NCBI GenBank assembly: GCA_016194305.1
Contig: JACQBW010000037.1
Location: forward strand, 24,319 to 88,318
Length of the DNA: 64,000 nt
From: Nitrospirota bacterium
GTDB lineage: Bacteria > Nitrospirota > Nitrospiria > JACQBW01
Direction of reading: 5' to 3'
In this document: positions 16,204 to 25,202 of the stretch, in pieces
How positions within the stretch are numbered: the first letter of the stretch is position 1
How the letters are laid out: each line of letters begins with the position of its first letter
Notes under the pieces: generated by a model
What the model saw: the letters and a program-made list of their open reading frames with translations, nothing else
What the model was told of the DNA's origin: nothing
Databases searched by the model: none
Position numbers and translations under genes: made by a program

Positions 16204-19200
16204 TCAGAGGAGAGCCGTTATCAGCTGATTTCCTCCTCGTTTTTCGGCTTCATCCAATGTCCGTCGTGCCCGCGTCAAAAATGCCTCCACAGACGGAATG
16301 CCTTCTGTTATTTCAAAGATGCCGATACTCATTGTGATCGTTCTTCCCGGGATATTTTCACTGTTCGGAAAAGATTCCTTTTCAAGAAGGCTTTTCAGCT
16401 TATTTCCAACGCCGATCGCATTTTCCTTAGGTGTTTCGGTTAATACAATTCCAAAGGTACTGCCATAACAGCGGCAGACAAGATCCGGTTTACGCAATGA
16501 ATCACAAAACATTTTTGCGACCCGCTTAATCGTCTCGTCGGCGGCAATTCTCCCCGTTTTTTCGTTGAGCTCTTTAAAATAGTCAATCCGTGTGATCAAA
16601 ATGGTATTCAGCGAAGACGTGTCCAAAAGTTTGTCTAGCCGCTGTCTGAGAGTGTCTTCGAAATACTTTTCATTATGCAAGCCCGTGAGAGGATCAATGA
16701 TTCTGAATTTTTCCGGAATGTTCGAAGCCGCTTCCGCTCTCCTTCTTCCTCCAGTCGAAAGGTTGTGGCGTTTTAAACATTCAAGCAGCGTTTCTATTCT
16801 CAGGGGCTTGGCGAGATAATCTATCGCACCCATGCTTAATGCCATTTCACGATTACCCGTATTCGAAATAATAATCACGGGAATTTTGCTGGTCTCGGGG
16901 ATGCCTTTTAGGGAACTGAGTACTTCCCAGCCGTCTCGGTCCGGCAAGAGAACATCCAGGGTGATGAGACCCGGCTTCACTTCGCGTGATTTTTCAATCG
17001 CCTGGATGACTGAATCCACATGAATTGTCCGATAACCTAACCCGGTAAAGCAGCTCTGCAGGAAATGGGTGAAATGCAGATCCTTCTCGACAATAAGGAC
17101 TGTCATGCCCGAGTTGACCTGTCCGGAATCTGTCAAACCGGAGGTTTCGATCCGTTCATCGTCCTTACCGGACTTTGCCGTCACCTCTTTTTCCGATTCC
17201 ATCCGCGTCGGGAGGATAAACGAAAAGCGGCTGCCCTTTCCGATCTGACTTTCCAATTTGACCTGGCCGTGATGCATTTCAACGAACCGTTTCACAATGG
17301 GGAGTCCCAGGCCCGTTCCGGGAAACTGCCGGGTGTAGGAAGTATCGGCCTGCCTGAATTCCTCAAATATTTTAATCAGATCGGTATCTTTAATTCCAAC
17401 ACCGGAATCGATTACAGAGACTTCAATGGCATCCTGATCTTCCAGTTTGCAAGCCCGGACTTCGATTGCAATAAGCCCTCCCTGATAGGTAAACTTGATC
17501 GCATTACTCAGGAGATTCAAAAGAATCTGTTTGACTTTCACTTCATCCGCACTGATCACGAAATTTCCATTTCCCATCCTGGATTCAAGAACTTGACCTT
17601 TCTTTGTCACGAGAGGCGTAACGGCTTTAATGCAATTGTGAATCACACTCCTCATCGAGAATTCTCCAAAATGGAGTTCCATTTTTCCCGCTCGAATTTT
17701 CGAGAGATCCAGGAGGTTATTGATGATATCGAGAAGATGTGATCCGCTGCTCTGAATATTTGTAATATATTCTTCCTGCTTCGAATTAAGCTGCTGGGTC
17801 ATTTCGTCCAGCAGCAGTTCGGAATAGCCGATGATCGACGTCAGGGGTGCCCGAAGTTCATGGCTCACATTGGAGAAAAATTCGGACTTAAACCGATCGG
17901 CTTCTTTGAGTTGTTCGACCATTTCAAGCGTCTGGGAATAGAGGGTGGCATTTTCAATTGCGATTCCTAACTGGTTTCCGATTGAGGTCATTAACTCTAT
18001 CTCCGATTCTGTGAAAATTCGGGGAGTGCGTCCAGTTCCGGTGAGGGTCCCGACAACACGGTCTTTTGATTTTAGAGGAATCGCTACCATCGAAACATAC
18101 CCGAGCTTAAAAATCGGACTTTCATGCAGGGGATGTTTCCGGGCGTCTTCGATGATGAGCGGCTGTCCCGATGCCGCGACCTGACCTGCGATCAATTCCT
18201 TGACCGCGATGTCCTGGTACTGACTGGAAAAGTCCGGCGGCAGTCCGCGTGTGACCTTGAGGTGGAGCCGGGTTTTGGTTGAATCCAATAAGCGAATCGC
18301 GCCCGCTTGAAACTGCATCAGTTCGATGATCTTATCGAGACTGTTTTCAAGAATTTCCTGAAGATCCAGCGATCGATTGATGGTCGTCGCAGTAATATTC
18401 AAGGCGGTAAGCTGGCGAGTACGACTGTCCACTTTCTTTTCAAGGGTCGAATAGGATTCCTTGAGCTTTTCCGCCATTCGATTAAATTCATCGGCAAGTT
18501 GTTCTATCTCATCATTGGTTCTGATATCCAGTTTGACATCCAGATTGCCTTTCCCGATCTCTTCGGCGCCTTCATGTAAAATCTGTACGGGTTTTGCCAA
18601 TTTCTTGGACAGCATCACCCCCATGACGACGACAAATCCCACCAGGACGAGGCCTGACATGGAAACGGACATGAGCAGGGAATTAATCGGTGCGTAGAGC
18701 TCACGAGGATCCTGTCGAATAAAACTGTGCCAGGTTTTGCCGGTCGAATTCAACGTGATTTCGGAAGCCGCAATGGCTTCAGAAAATCCGACGATTGAAT
18801 CATGGCCGCCATGACCGTCATCGATTGCCCTGATCCATCCGGGAGTCGATGAAATCACAGATGTCAGCAGTCCACTGTCTTTTAAATAGCTCCCGGTTGG
18901 CATCACGGGACAGGTCAAAACCCGGCCTAAAGAATCAATGAGCATCGCGTGACCGGTTTCGCCGAAACGGATATCGTGTATGTACGGCTGGATCAGGGTT
19001 CGAATATCATGGAAAACGACCAGAATGCCGATCGTTTTTCCCTTTTCTTCATCGATCACGGGCACAGCAATATTGATGACCCAAGATTGAGACTTCTCAA
19101 TAAACGCAAGATCCCCGATATAAACTTTCCCCACGCCGTCATTGTAAGCCTCTTTCCACCAACTTTCCTGACTGTGCAAGAAATCCGGGAAACCATTGAC

Positions 19201-19668
19201 ACTGGCGACGATGGCCCCTTTTTCGTCCGTCAGATAAAAGGCGGGATATAAAATCCCTTTGGTTACCATAAAGCTTCTAAGAAGAATAGAGGCGTCTTTC
19301 ATGAGAATGGCTTCTTTAAGGGTTGGGTCATCCTCGTCCCATCGCCGATTCAATTGAGCCAGTTCATTTCGGATTTCCGGGTCGGAAAGCGCGCGGTAGT
19401 TTCGATTGGACTCTTTGAGAGCCTGTTTGAGCTCCTTGTTGATGGACAGATTCCTTTTTCCTTCAATCTCCTTTTCAATGACGAGATCCGTTTTACGTGC
19501 AGCTTCCCGGGCCAATCCCTGAAAATTGTGGCCCATTGATTCTCTCAGCCTGTATATACCATTCCAGTAGGTAATCGAAAGTCCTACGATAATCGGGACA
19601 AGTCCCACAATAAGGAGGGCTACGATTATTTTGTTTCTAAGTCCTGTCTTGTGTTGTCTGACCGTCAT
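16204..19668 (-). CDS. Hybrid sensor kinase: Cache, HAMP, GAF, HisKA, HATPase, receiver, degenerate GGDEF
   Basis: A protein of about 1154 residues. A membrane helix (about 12-34) precedes a large periplasmic dCache-type sensor (about 40-330) and a second helix, then HAMP (about 355-410), a coiled region and GAF (about 440-590). The phospho-His is His603 in NVSHELRAPL, followed by the ATPase with GTGLGL. A receiver has the acceptor Asp in LITLDVLLPD. The C-terminal GGDEF-like domain reads DPLTGLHN but has YGSTF (1068-1072) where GGDEF is expected, so it is unlikely to make cyclic-di-GMP. The ATG at 19668 is taken over a TTG two codons earlier; neither has a strong ribosome site. The PhoB-type regulator downstream is a probable partner. 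Confidence 0.9.
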   Translation of the reverse strand: MTVRQHKTGLRNKIIVALLIVGLVPIIVGLSITYWNGIYRLRESMGHNFQGLAREAARKTDLVIEKEIEGKRNLSINKELKQALKESNRNYRALSDPEIRNELAQLNRRWDEDDPTLKEAILMKDASILLRSFMVTKGILYPAFYLTDEKGAIVASVNGFPDFLHSQESWWKEAYNDGVGKVYIGDLAFIEKSQSWVINIAVPVIDEEKGKTIGILVVFHDIRTLIQPYIHDIRFGETGHAMLIDSLGRVLTCPVMPTGSYLKDSGLLTSVISSTPGWIRAIDDGHGGHDSIVGFSEAIAASEITLNSTGKTWHSFIRQDPRELYAPINSLLMSVSMSGLVLVGFVVVMGVMLSKKLAKPVQILHEGAEEIGKGNLDVKLDIRTNDEIEQLADEFNRMAEKLKESYSTLEKKVDSRTRQLTALNITATTINRSLDLQEILENSLDKIIELMQFQAGAIRLLDSTKTRLHLKVTRGLPPDFSSQYQDIAVKELIAGQVAASGQPLIIEDARKHPLHESPIFKLGYVSMVAIPLKSKDRVVGTLTGTGRTPRIFTESEIELMTSIGNQLGIAIENATLYSQTLEMVEQLKEADRFKSEFFSNVSHELRAPLTSIIGYSELLLDEMTQQLNSKQEEYITNIQSSGSHLLDIINNLLDLSKIRAGKMELHFGEFSMRSVIHNCIKAVTPLVTKKGQVLESRMGNGNFVISADEVKVKQILLNLLSNAIKFTYQGGLIAIEVRACKLEDQDAIEVSVIDSGVGIKDTDLIKIFEEFRQADTSYTRQFPGTGLGLPIVKRFVEMHHGQVKLESQIGKGSRFSFILPTRMESEKEVTAKSGKDDERIETSGLTDSGQVNSGMTVLIVEKDLHFTHFLQSCFTGLGYRTIHVDSVIQAIEKSREVKPGLITLDVLLPDRDGWEVLSSLKGIPETSKIPVIIISNTGNREMALSMGAIDYLAKPLRIETLLECLKRHNLSTGGRRRAEAASNIPEKFRIIDPLTGLHNEKYFEDTLRQRLDKLLDTSSLNTILITRIDYFKELNEKTGRIAADETIKRVAKMFCDSLRKPDLVCRCYGSTFGIVLTETPKENAIGVGNKLKSLLEKESFPNSENIPGRTITMSIGIFEITEGIPSVEAFLTRARRTLDEAEKRGGNQLITALL

Positions 19669-19825
19669 AAACAACCATCAAAATAGGGGTTTAAGTTTTT
19701 TAAAAATTCCCCCCCAATCTACCATAATTTCATTTAATTTAATACCAGATTAACTTTTAGTTTTAATTTGAAAGGCCGGGCGGCTCCATGAGAGAACCGG
19801 GAAAGAAGGTATGGTCGATTTTGGA

Positions 19826-20305
19826 TTATTGAAAATTCGCCATGCCGGGAAGCAGGACCTTGTTACCCCCCAGGGATTTCGCAATGAGAACCATTTCGTG
19901 GGCTATGAAGATCAAATCATCAATGTTCGCATAGTGAGTTGGAAAACAGGCACCCCCAATGCTGATGGTCTTTCTCATTCTTCCTTCAGGCTGTACAAAA
20001 TCACTGAGTTCCACTTTGCTCCGAATCCTTTCTCCAATATCCAACGCATGGGAGCCTTCCGCCTGATACAGGATAACGAGAATCCGGCTATGATTGATCC
20101 TCCCGATCAAATCGGTATCTCGAATGGACTGTCTGATGAAGTGAACGAGACTTTTTAGGCCTTCACCGTTGTCCAATTGATCAAACGCCACGGAAAGCAG
20201 CGAAAAAAAATAATCATACCGAAGGGCTCGTTTTTCCTCCGATTCGAGTAAATATCTAAAAACGTTTCGAGAAATCGCACTGGTTTCATCAATGAGGTTC
20301 ATCAT
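19826..20305 (-). CDS. Stand-alone degenerate GGDEF-domain protein
   Basis: A 159-residue cytoplasmic protein starting at ATG 20305 behind GGAG spaced 8 bp. It resembles a GGDEF domain: YDYFFSLLSVAFDQLDN is the first strand-helix, VHFIRQSIRDTDLIGRI the middle, and TISIGGACFPTHYANIDDLIFIAHEMVL the end. The signature loop is replaced (INHSRILVIL), so the active-site acidic residues are absent. It is likely a binding or regulatory protein rather than a cyclase. It is divergent from the AraC-type regulator gene and close to the hybrid kinase that also ends in a degenerate GGDEF domain. Confidence 0.75.
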   Translation of the reverse strand: MMNLIDETSAISRNVFRYLLESEEKRALRYDYFFSLLSVAFDQLDNGEGLKSLVHFIRQSIRDTDLIGRINHSRILVILYQAEGSHALDIGERIRSKVELSDFVQPEGRMRKTISIGGACFPTHYANIDDLIFIAHEMVLIAKSLGGNKVLLPGMANFQ

Positions 20306-20559
20306 TTTAACCACTCCTGATAGATGTTTAGTTTCAAGAATACTCGGGTGTTTTTAAGAATTGATGAGATTCTCGTAATGATATATTGAGAACGCGTAAA
20401 ACCTTTCTAAAGACTTTTCCAGATTTGACGAGCGTGAGAAATCCTTAATGCGATCTTGAAAATTTAACAACAAAAGTTAACTCCTCTTTTATCAAATTCT
20501 AATCAATTTCATTTATCCTCTTGAAATATGATAAGCGCGAATTCGATGAAGAGGTTGAT

Positions 20560-21381
20560 ATGAATAGTCCTGGCTATCTTTGGATTGATCTAAGATGCGA
20601 CCCTTCTCCTAAAAGTCTTTTTGCCACCCTATCCAGACAGTGGCTGACATTTCGAATAGAAATTGGGGAAGATATTCCCGCCAAAATAAAGGAGACTTCC
20701 CCTCAATTTCTCTGTTTTGAGTTCGATTACCCCGATATCGAAGGATTAAAAGCGATCAGAAAAACCAAGCTTGAATTTCCGTTCTTGCCAATTCTCATGG
20801 TCACTCATTACCACTCCGAAGAACTGGCGGTGTGGGCATTCAGGGCGCGCGTTTGGGATTATATGGTACAACCCTTGTCTCTGGAAGAGATGGCTCTTCG
20901 ACTTGAAACCCTCTTCAAAATTTGTAATCAGCGAAATGACAGTTATACCAGGACGATGTATTCGTCCTGCCAGCTTATACCCGTCGCATTCAGGTTTATC
21001 GGCCACCCGTTAAAAAAAAGAATGACGCTCCCCGCCATCTCTTTCATTGAAAAAAATTTTGGCGATAAGATAAGAGTTAGGATGCTGGCCGAGCTTTGTA
21101 CATTGACACCAGCCCAGTTCAGCCTGGCTTTTAAAAAGGAAAACGGCATTTCCATTCGTGAACACCTGATTCAATTTAGAATTAACAAAGCAAAACAGCT
21201 GTTGGACAACCCCTATTCATCCATCACGGACATTGCATTTTCCGTGGGATTTAATGATCTCTCGCATTTTACCCGCATCTTTAAGAGATATTTCGGAACC
21301 GTCCCGTCGTGCTACAAAAGGTCGAAACCGCCTGTTTCCGATCTCCATGTCCTGCCCAAACAAACTCCTACTCTTTTTTAG
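20560..21381 (+). CDS. AraC-family regulator with a pseudo-receiver domain
   Basis: A 273-residue protein starting at ATG 20560 (AGAGG 6 bp upstream), preferred to a TTG at 20521. The first about 120 residues look like a receiver fold, but the conserved acidic pair is not evident and the usual switch Lys is Gln (YMVQPLS). Phosphorylation is therefore doubtful. The C-terminal AraC helix-turn-helix pair is clear: VRMLAELCTLTPAQFSLAFKK and ITDIAFSVGFNDLSHFTRIFK. It is likely a transcription regulator driven by another input. Targets are unknown; the secreted SBBP protein lies 130 bp downstream on the same strand. Confidence 0.85.
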   Translation: MNSPGYLWIDLRCDPSPKSLFATLSRQWLTFRIEIGEDIPAKIKETSPQFLCFEFDYPDIEGLKAIRKTKLEFPFLPILMVTHYHSEELAVWAFRARVWDYMVQPLSLEEMALRLETLFKICNQRNDSYTRTMYSSCQLIPVAFRFIGHPLKKRMTLPAISFIEKNFGDKIRVRMLAELCTLTPAQFSLAFKKENGISIREHLIQFRINKAKQLLDNPYSSITDIAFSVGFNDLSHFTRIFKRYFGTVPSCYKRSKPPVSDLHVLPKQTPTLF

Positions 21382-21513
21382 AAAACACCTAGTGTCGTTG
21401 AAAGACAATCTGGTAAATATTGACACGCGACAATAGTCAATAGGATGAGCTCCATGATCAGCGGTAAATTCCGCTTATACCGCGATGTTTCATCTACTAC
21501 ACAGGGGGATCCG

Positions 21514-23514
21514 ATGAAAAGGCAATTTCATTTCGATATCACCAAGAGACCCATTTATCAGCTGTTTTTCGTTTTATCGTGGCTGTTTGCTTTAGAAATA
21601 ATGTATTCGACAAATCTTTATGCACAAACCGTCCCGCCTCTGGCATGGTCCGTTGAATACGATTCCGGATACAGCGACAGCGTGCGAAAAATTGCGACAG
21701 ATTCCGCGGGAAACGTCTATGTGACGGGAAGCAGCTCTTTGAATGGGAAAGACTATGATATAACCACGATAAAATATGATTCGTCCGGCAATCAAATCTG
21801 GATAGCTCGGTACGTAAATGGTAGTCCCGGAGACATTGTGACGGATTCTACCGGAAGCGTATGGGTCTCGGGAACCAGCTTTAACGGCATCAATTATGAT
21901 TTGACTACCATAAAATACGACCAAAATGGAAATCAACTTTGGGCAGACAAGTCAATTAACGGAAATGCAACGGCGATTGCCGTTGATTTGGCGGGAAATG
22001 TCTACGTGACAGGTTTCACATCTAACGGATCGAACGACGACTATGTCACCCTAAAATTGGATACTTACGGAACTCGGATCTGGATGAAAACCTACGATAA
22101 TGGAGGGACCGATCATTCCATCGGTATTTCAATTGATAGAATTGGAAATATCTACATTACCGGATCGAGCTACGGAACTGGAACCGGACAAGATTTCGCG
22201 ACGATTAAATATAGTAACAGTGGCGATCGACTTTGGCTCAATCGTTACAATGGGCCTGCATCGGGAGATGACTATCCCGTACGGATTGTCTCAGATGCCC
22301 TTGGAAATACATATGTTACAGGATCCAGCAATATCGAAAACGCAACAATTAAATATGATCCAAGCGGTAATCAGCTCTGGGTGGCCCGTAATGTCATTCA
22401 AAATGCGGATCTTGCCATCGATTCCGCAGGAAGCGCTATTGTATTTGGCTGCGATAGCAGTGCAATCCCGCTGGAATTGGTAAAATATGATTCAAATGGA
22501 AATCAACTTTGGTTTCGGCACTTCGCAAATGGATTCCCGCATAATGTCCTGGTTGATCCATCAGGAAATATTTATGTGACAGAGACGAGCTCTGAGACCA
22601 CATCCCTCTTAGGCATCACGACTATCAAGCTCGACTCTTCCGGCAATCAAATATGGAAAGTGAGATTCAATAACGGATTCAATGATTGGCCCATGGCCCT
22701 CGCATTTGACCCGTTGGGGAATCTCCTGATAACAGGTGTGAGTAATCACAACGCGTTAGATTATCTCACTTTGAAGTACAAGATTGCGCCTGACCTGTTT
22801 GAAACAAATATGGCCAGTCCAGCTTTAGGAACTCTTCAAAATCCGGGTGCAAGTTTTGCGGTTTCAGATACGGTGTCCAATCAGGGAAATAGTCCGGCGG
22901 GATCATTCTCCGTGGGAATCTTTCTCTCTCCGATCGGACAGGGACAAACGGTCTTTCTCGGAAGCCGATTTGTTTCCGGCCTGGCTTCCGGAGCCGCTTC
23001 TACCGCAACAACATCTGTTAAACTCCCTGCCAATACGCCGGGAGGAACTTACTACCTGCAAGCCATCGCCGATTATACCAATCAAATTGTAGAATCGGAC
23101 GAAACCAACAACGCATTGACCAATTCGTCCGGTGTGATCTCTGTTGCGCCGGCTGACTTGGTCATGACTTCGGTCGGTACTCCCGCCACGAATCTTGTGA
23201 AAGGGGGAGCCGTTTCCGTCACTTATACCGTTAAGAACTTGGGAAGTAACGGGGCATCGGCGTTTTATATCGGACTTTACCTTTCAACGGATAGTACGAT
23301 CACCACGACCGATAAACTGCTCGGTACTGTTTATATGAAAAACGGTTTGGCTGGGGGCGCATCATTTGGTGGTACGGTTTCCCTGATTATTCCAGGCAGT
23401 ACAACACCAGGCAGCTATTTTCTCGGGGCCTATTCCGATTTTTCAAACAAGGTTCCGGAGGGAAATGAAACGAACAACGGCCTCGCAATGACCACTGCGA
23501 TACAGGTCCATTAG
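21514..23514 (+). CDS. Secreted protein with SBBP beta-propeller repeats and two CARDB domains
   Basis: A 666-residue protein starting at ATG 21514 (AGGGGGA upstream); an in-frame ATG at 21445 lacks a ribosome site. A signal peptide (about 1-38, ending YAQ) precedes about ten repeats of roughly 45 residues carrying the pattern GNVYVTGSS and TIKYDSSGNQ(I/L)W, typical of SBBP propeller repeats. From about residue 425 there are two CARDB adhesion-like domains with the recurring V(E/P)(S/E)DETNNAL type ending. It is probably exported to the surface and binds proteins or carbohydrates. The 15-bp hairpin just after the stop separates it from the convergent 42-residue gene. Confidence 0.88.
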   Translation: MKRQFHFDITKRPIYQLFFVLSWLFALEIMYSTNLYAQTVPPLAWSVEYDSGYSDSVRKIATDSAGNVYVTGSSSLNGKDYDITTIKYDSSGNQIWIARYVNGSPGDIVTDSTGSVWVSGTSFNGINYDLTTIKYDQNGNQLWADKSINGNATAIAVDLAGNVYVTGFTSNGSNDDYVTLKLDTYGTRIWMKTYDNGGTDHSIGISIDRIGNIYITGSSYGTGTGQDFATIKYSNSGDRLWLNRYNGPASGDDYPVRIVSDALGNTYVTGSSNIENATIKYDPSGNQLWVARNVIQNADLAIDSAGSAIVFGCDSSAIPLELVKYDSNGNQLWFRHFANGFPHNVLVDPSGNIYVTETSSETTSLLGITTIKLDSSGNQIWKVRFNNGFNDWPMALAFDPLGNLLITGVSNHNALDYLTLKYKIAPDLFETNMASPALGTLQNPGASFAVSDTVSNQGNSPAGSFSVGIFLSPIGQGQTVFLGSRFVSGLASGAASTATTSVKLPANTPGGTYYLQAIADYTNQIVESDETNNALTNSSGVISVAPADLVMTSVGTPATNLVKGGAVSVTYTVKNLGSNGASAFYIGLYLSTDSTITTTDKLLGTVYMKNGLAGGASFGGTVSLIIPGSTTPGSYFLGAYSDFSNKVPEGNETNNGLAMTTAIQVH

Positions 23515-23523
23515 TGAGGTCAA

Positions 23524-23570
23524 TTCATGGCCGTGGCAGATACTCTCAAAACAATTGCCACGGCCATGAA
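23524..23570. terminator. Perfect 15-bp inverted repeat between convergent genes
   Basis: The arms 23524-23538 (TTCATGGCCGTGGCA) and 23556-23570 are exact reverse complements, with a 17-nt loop. It lies 10 bp after the SBBP gene stop and 33 bp after the end of the 42-residue gene on the other strand. No T tract follows on either side, so it is called a bidirectional terminator-like or mRNA-end structure rather than a classical intrinsic terminator. Confidence 0.6.
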
Positions 23571-23602
23571 CGGATTCCAGGAAAAGATCCTTTCGTTACC
23601 GA

Positions 23603-23731
23603 TTAAAGAGATCGTCTATTATTTTTCCCGGAATCGTCGCTAATCAGGGCCCAGATACTTAAGGCAATCATTCCTACAGCTCCAAGCAATGCCGCAATGC
23701 CATATTCGATGAAACCGTTGACGGGAACCAT
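23603..23731 (-). CDS. Small membrane protein, 42 residues
   Basis: An ATG at 23731 preceded by AGGAGG 6 bp upstream opens a 42-codon frame ending TAA at 23603. The peptide has one hydrophobic helix (EYGIAALLGAVGMIALSIWA, residues 9-28) and a short basic C-terminal tail (KNNRRSL). A strong ribosome site and a promoter shared with the PhoB-type regulator support it as a real gene. It is too short for most automatic gene finders. The function is unknown; small regulators of membrane kinases or transporters look like this. Confidence 0.72.
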   Translation of the reverse strand: MVPVNGFIEYGIAALLGAVGMIALSIWALISDDSGKNNRRSL

Positions 23732-23817
23732 ATGGACCTCCTGGTGAAAGGGTTAGGGTGATAAGAAATTCCTTAAATTAAATATGTCCGAAGATTAATG
23801 GATTATTATCAGTGCTG

Positions 23818-23867
23818 AATAAAGGTGATGTAAATTTTTATAAAGATTCTATTAAGGAAGGGTAAGA
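23818..23867 (-). promoter_or_regulatory. PhoB-like tandem box and promoter of the 42-residue membrane protein
   Basis: TAAAG (23841), TTAAG (23852) and TAAGA (23863) recur at exact 11-bp spacing on the plus-strand reading. On the minus strand a -10-like TTTATT lies at 23823-23818, 87 bp before the ATG at 23731. Sequence, order and distance match the promoter of the PhoB-type regulator at 16139-16188 almost exactly. Confidence 0.62.
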
Positions 23868-23942
23868 ATGATTTAATTCTTTGAAACGATTTTGGTGGAG
23901 ACATTGAAAAGCCTTTGACAATTCAATGCCTTAACGGATTTT

Positions 23943-25202
23943 TCAAGAGGATGAATCGCAAGCGACGTGATTATCCGCAGCCTGTAAATCTTTGGGCTCC
24001 ATTCCTTTTTCAATTGGAATCTTTTCATCATAAAGAATTGTCTCGATTGGGGTCGGATCTTCAGCAGAAAGACCGTAACGTTTGATTAATTTCTGATGCG
24101 CCCGTGGCGTCATAATATGATAGCTGACTTTGGCCTCAAGAGTAAGTTTTTCTCCGTCAGACGGAATCCAGTACGAAAAAGAAAAATTTCTTTCTTCAAG
24201 AGGATTGAGACGGTTGTCGTAATATTCGAAAATGACCGGTTTCCAGATGAGCCACCTCCCTATTGTTTTTAGGGAATGTTGAACTCTTTGACCTTTACCA
24301 TTCGTGACGGTAAATTCAACCGTAAAATAGCGATCAGGGTCACCGGTCGGGAGGTTATGTCCCGCTCCCCTGTTTTTCAAAGTCAGAACATAATTCGCCT
24401 TAACCCCGGGAGCATAGGCCATTCGGTCTGATTTCAATTCGACCTGGAGTGCCCTTTGAAGCATTTCGGGCCGGTGCCCCCCCCACCATAAATGTTGGCG
24501 GACTTCCCTGACCGGACCGCCGGGGACCAAAGCCCTTTCTATTTTCGGCATATGACAGTCCTGGCAAATTATCCCCTTTTTTGCGTAAGGTCCGTTTTCC
24601 CACTCCACCTGCGTATTACAGGGGTTGCCCCTGTAAAACATGAATTTTTCCTTCGGGACATGATGACAGTCTAGGCAAAGCCGGGCGGTTCGAAATCTCG
24701 GATCAAACGCCGTCGGATGCGGGGCCTGGAGGTCATTAAATGGACCATAGATCGTTCCGTTTCGAAGATGACAGGTCGCGCAAGAGATTCCCTCCTCACG
24801 GAATTGAGGATCAAAGCGGGGATTCTTGATTCTAACGGGCCGGTCTGCCCTTTGATTCTGCAGCGCCTGTATTAGAAACTCCTGTTGATTTTCAACCGGA
24901 GTGTGGCAGTTCAGACAAACCCAAATCTGTTGATCTTTTTTCCAATAAGCCTGAAAAAAGGGATCTTTCCAGGCGTTCCCGTGAATGGATCCTTCCCACT
25001 CCCGGTAAATTTCAGTGTGACAGACGCCGCAGTCACTTGCTTTAATTCCAGTCAATCCGGCCGGAATGGCCTGGTAGGGAATGGGTTTATTAAACGGCGG
25101 TGCAATTTTAAAGATAACGGGAGAATAAATAAAATGATTGTACCCTTCAAAAAGGAGAAATCCGATCAAAACAAGAATCGATGCCCCTATTATCTTTTTC
25201 AC
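23943..25202 (-). CDS. Membrane-anchored pentahaem cytochrome c
   Basis: A 419-residue protein. It has an N-terminal membrane helix or signal anchor (about residues 5-20) and five CxxCH haem motifs at 58-62 (CGVCH), 96-100 (CLNCH), 141-145 (CATCH), 176-180 (CLDCH) and 213-217 (CQDCH). The C-terminal half without haems has a beta-rich pattern (VKANYVLTLKNRGAGHNLP). It belongs to the multihaem c-type cytochromes of the c554 type and is likely a periplasmic electron carrier. The GTG start overlaps the endonuclease IV stop by 4 bp (GTGA), a strange but clear coupling. The redox partner is unknown. Confidence 0.9.
   Translation of the reverse strand: MKKIIGASILVLIGFLLFEGYNHFIYSPVIFKIAPPFNKPIPYQAIPAGLTGIKASDCGVCHTEIYREWEGSIHGNAWKDPFFQAYWKKDQQIWVCLNCHTPVENQQEFLIQALQNQRADRPVRIKNPRFDPQFREEGISCATCHLRNGTIYGPFNDLQAPHPTAFDPRFRTARLCLDCHHVPKEKFMFYRGNPCNTQVEWENGPYAKKGIICQDCHMPKIERALVPGGPVREVRQHLWWGGHRPEMLQRALQVELKSDRMAYAPGVKANYVLTLKNRGAGHNLPTGDPDRYFTVEFTVTNGKGQRVQHSLKTIGRWLIWKPVIFEYYDNRLNPLEERNFSFSYWIPSDGEKLTLEAKVSYHIMTPRAHQKLIKRYGLSAEDPTPIETILYDEKIPIEKGMEPKDLQAADNHVACDSSS

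Noticed and set aside
17065..17742. Open frame of 225 codons on the plus strand
   Set aside because: Antisense to the ATPase and receiver region of the hybrid kinase; no recognisable protein and no ribosome site.
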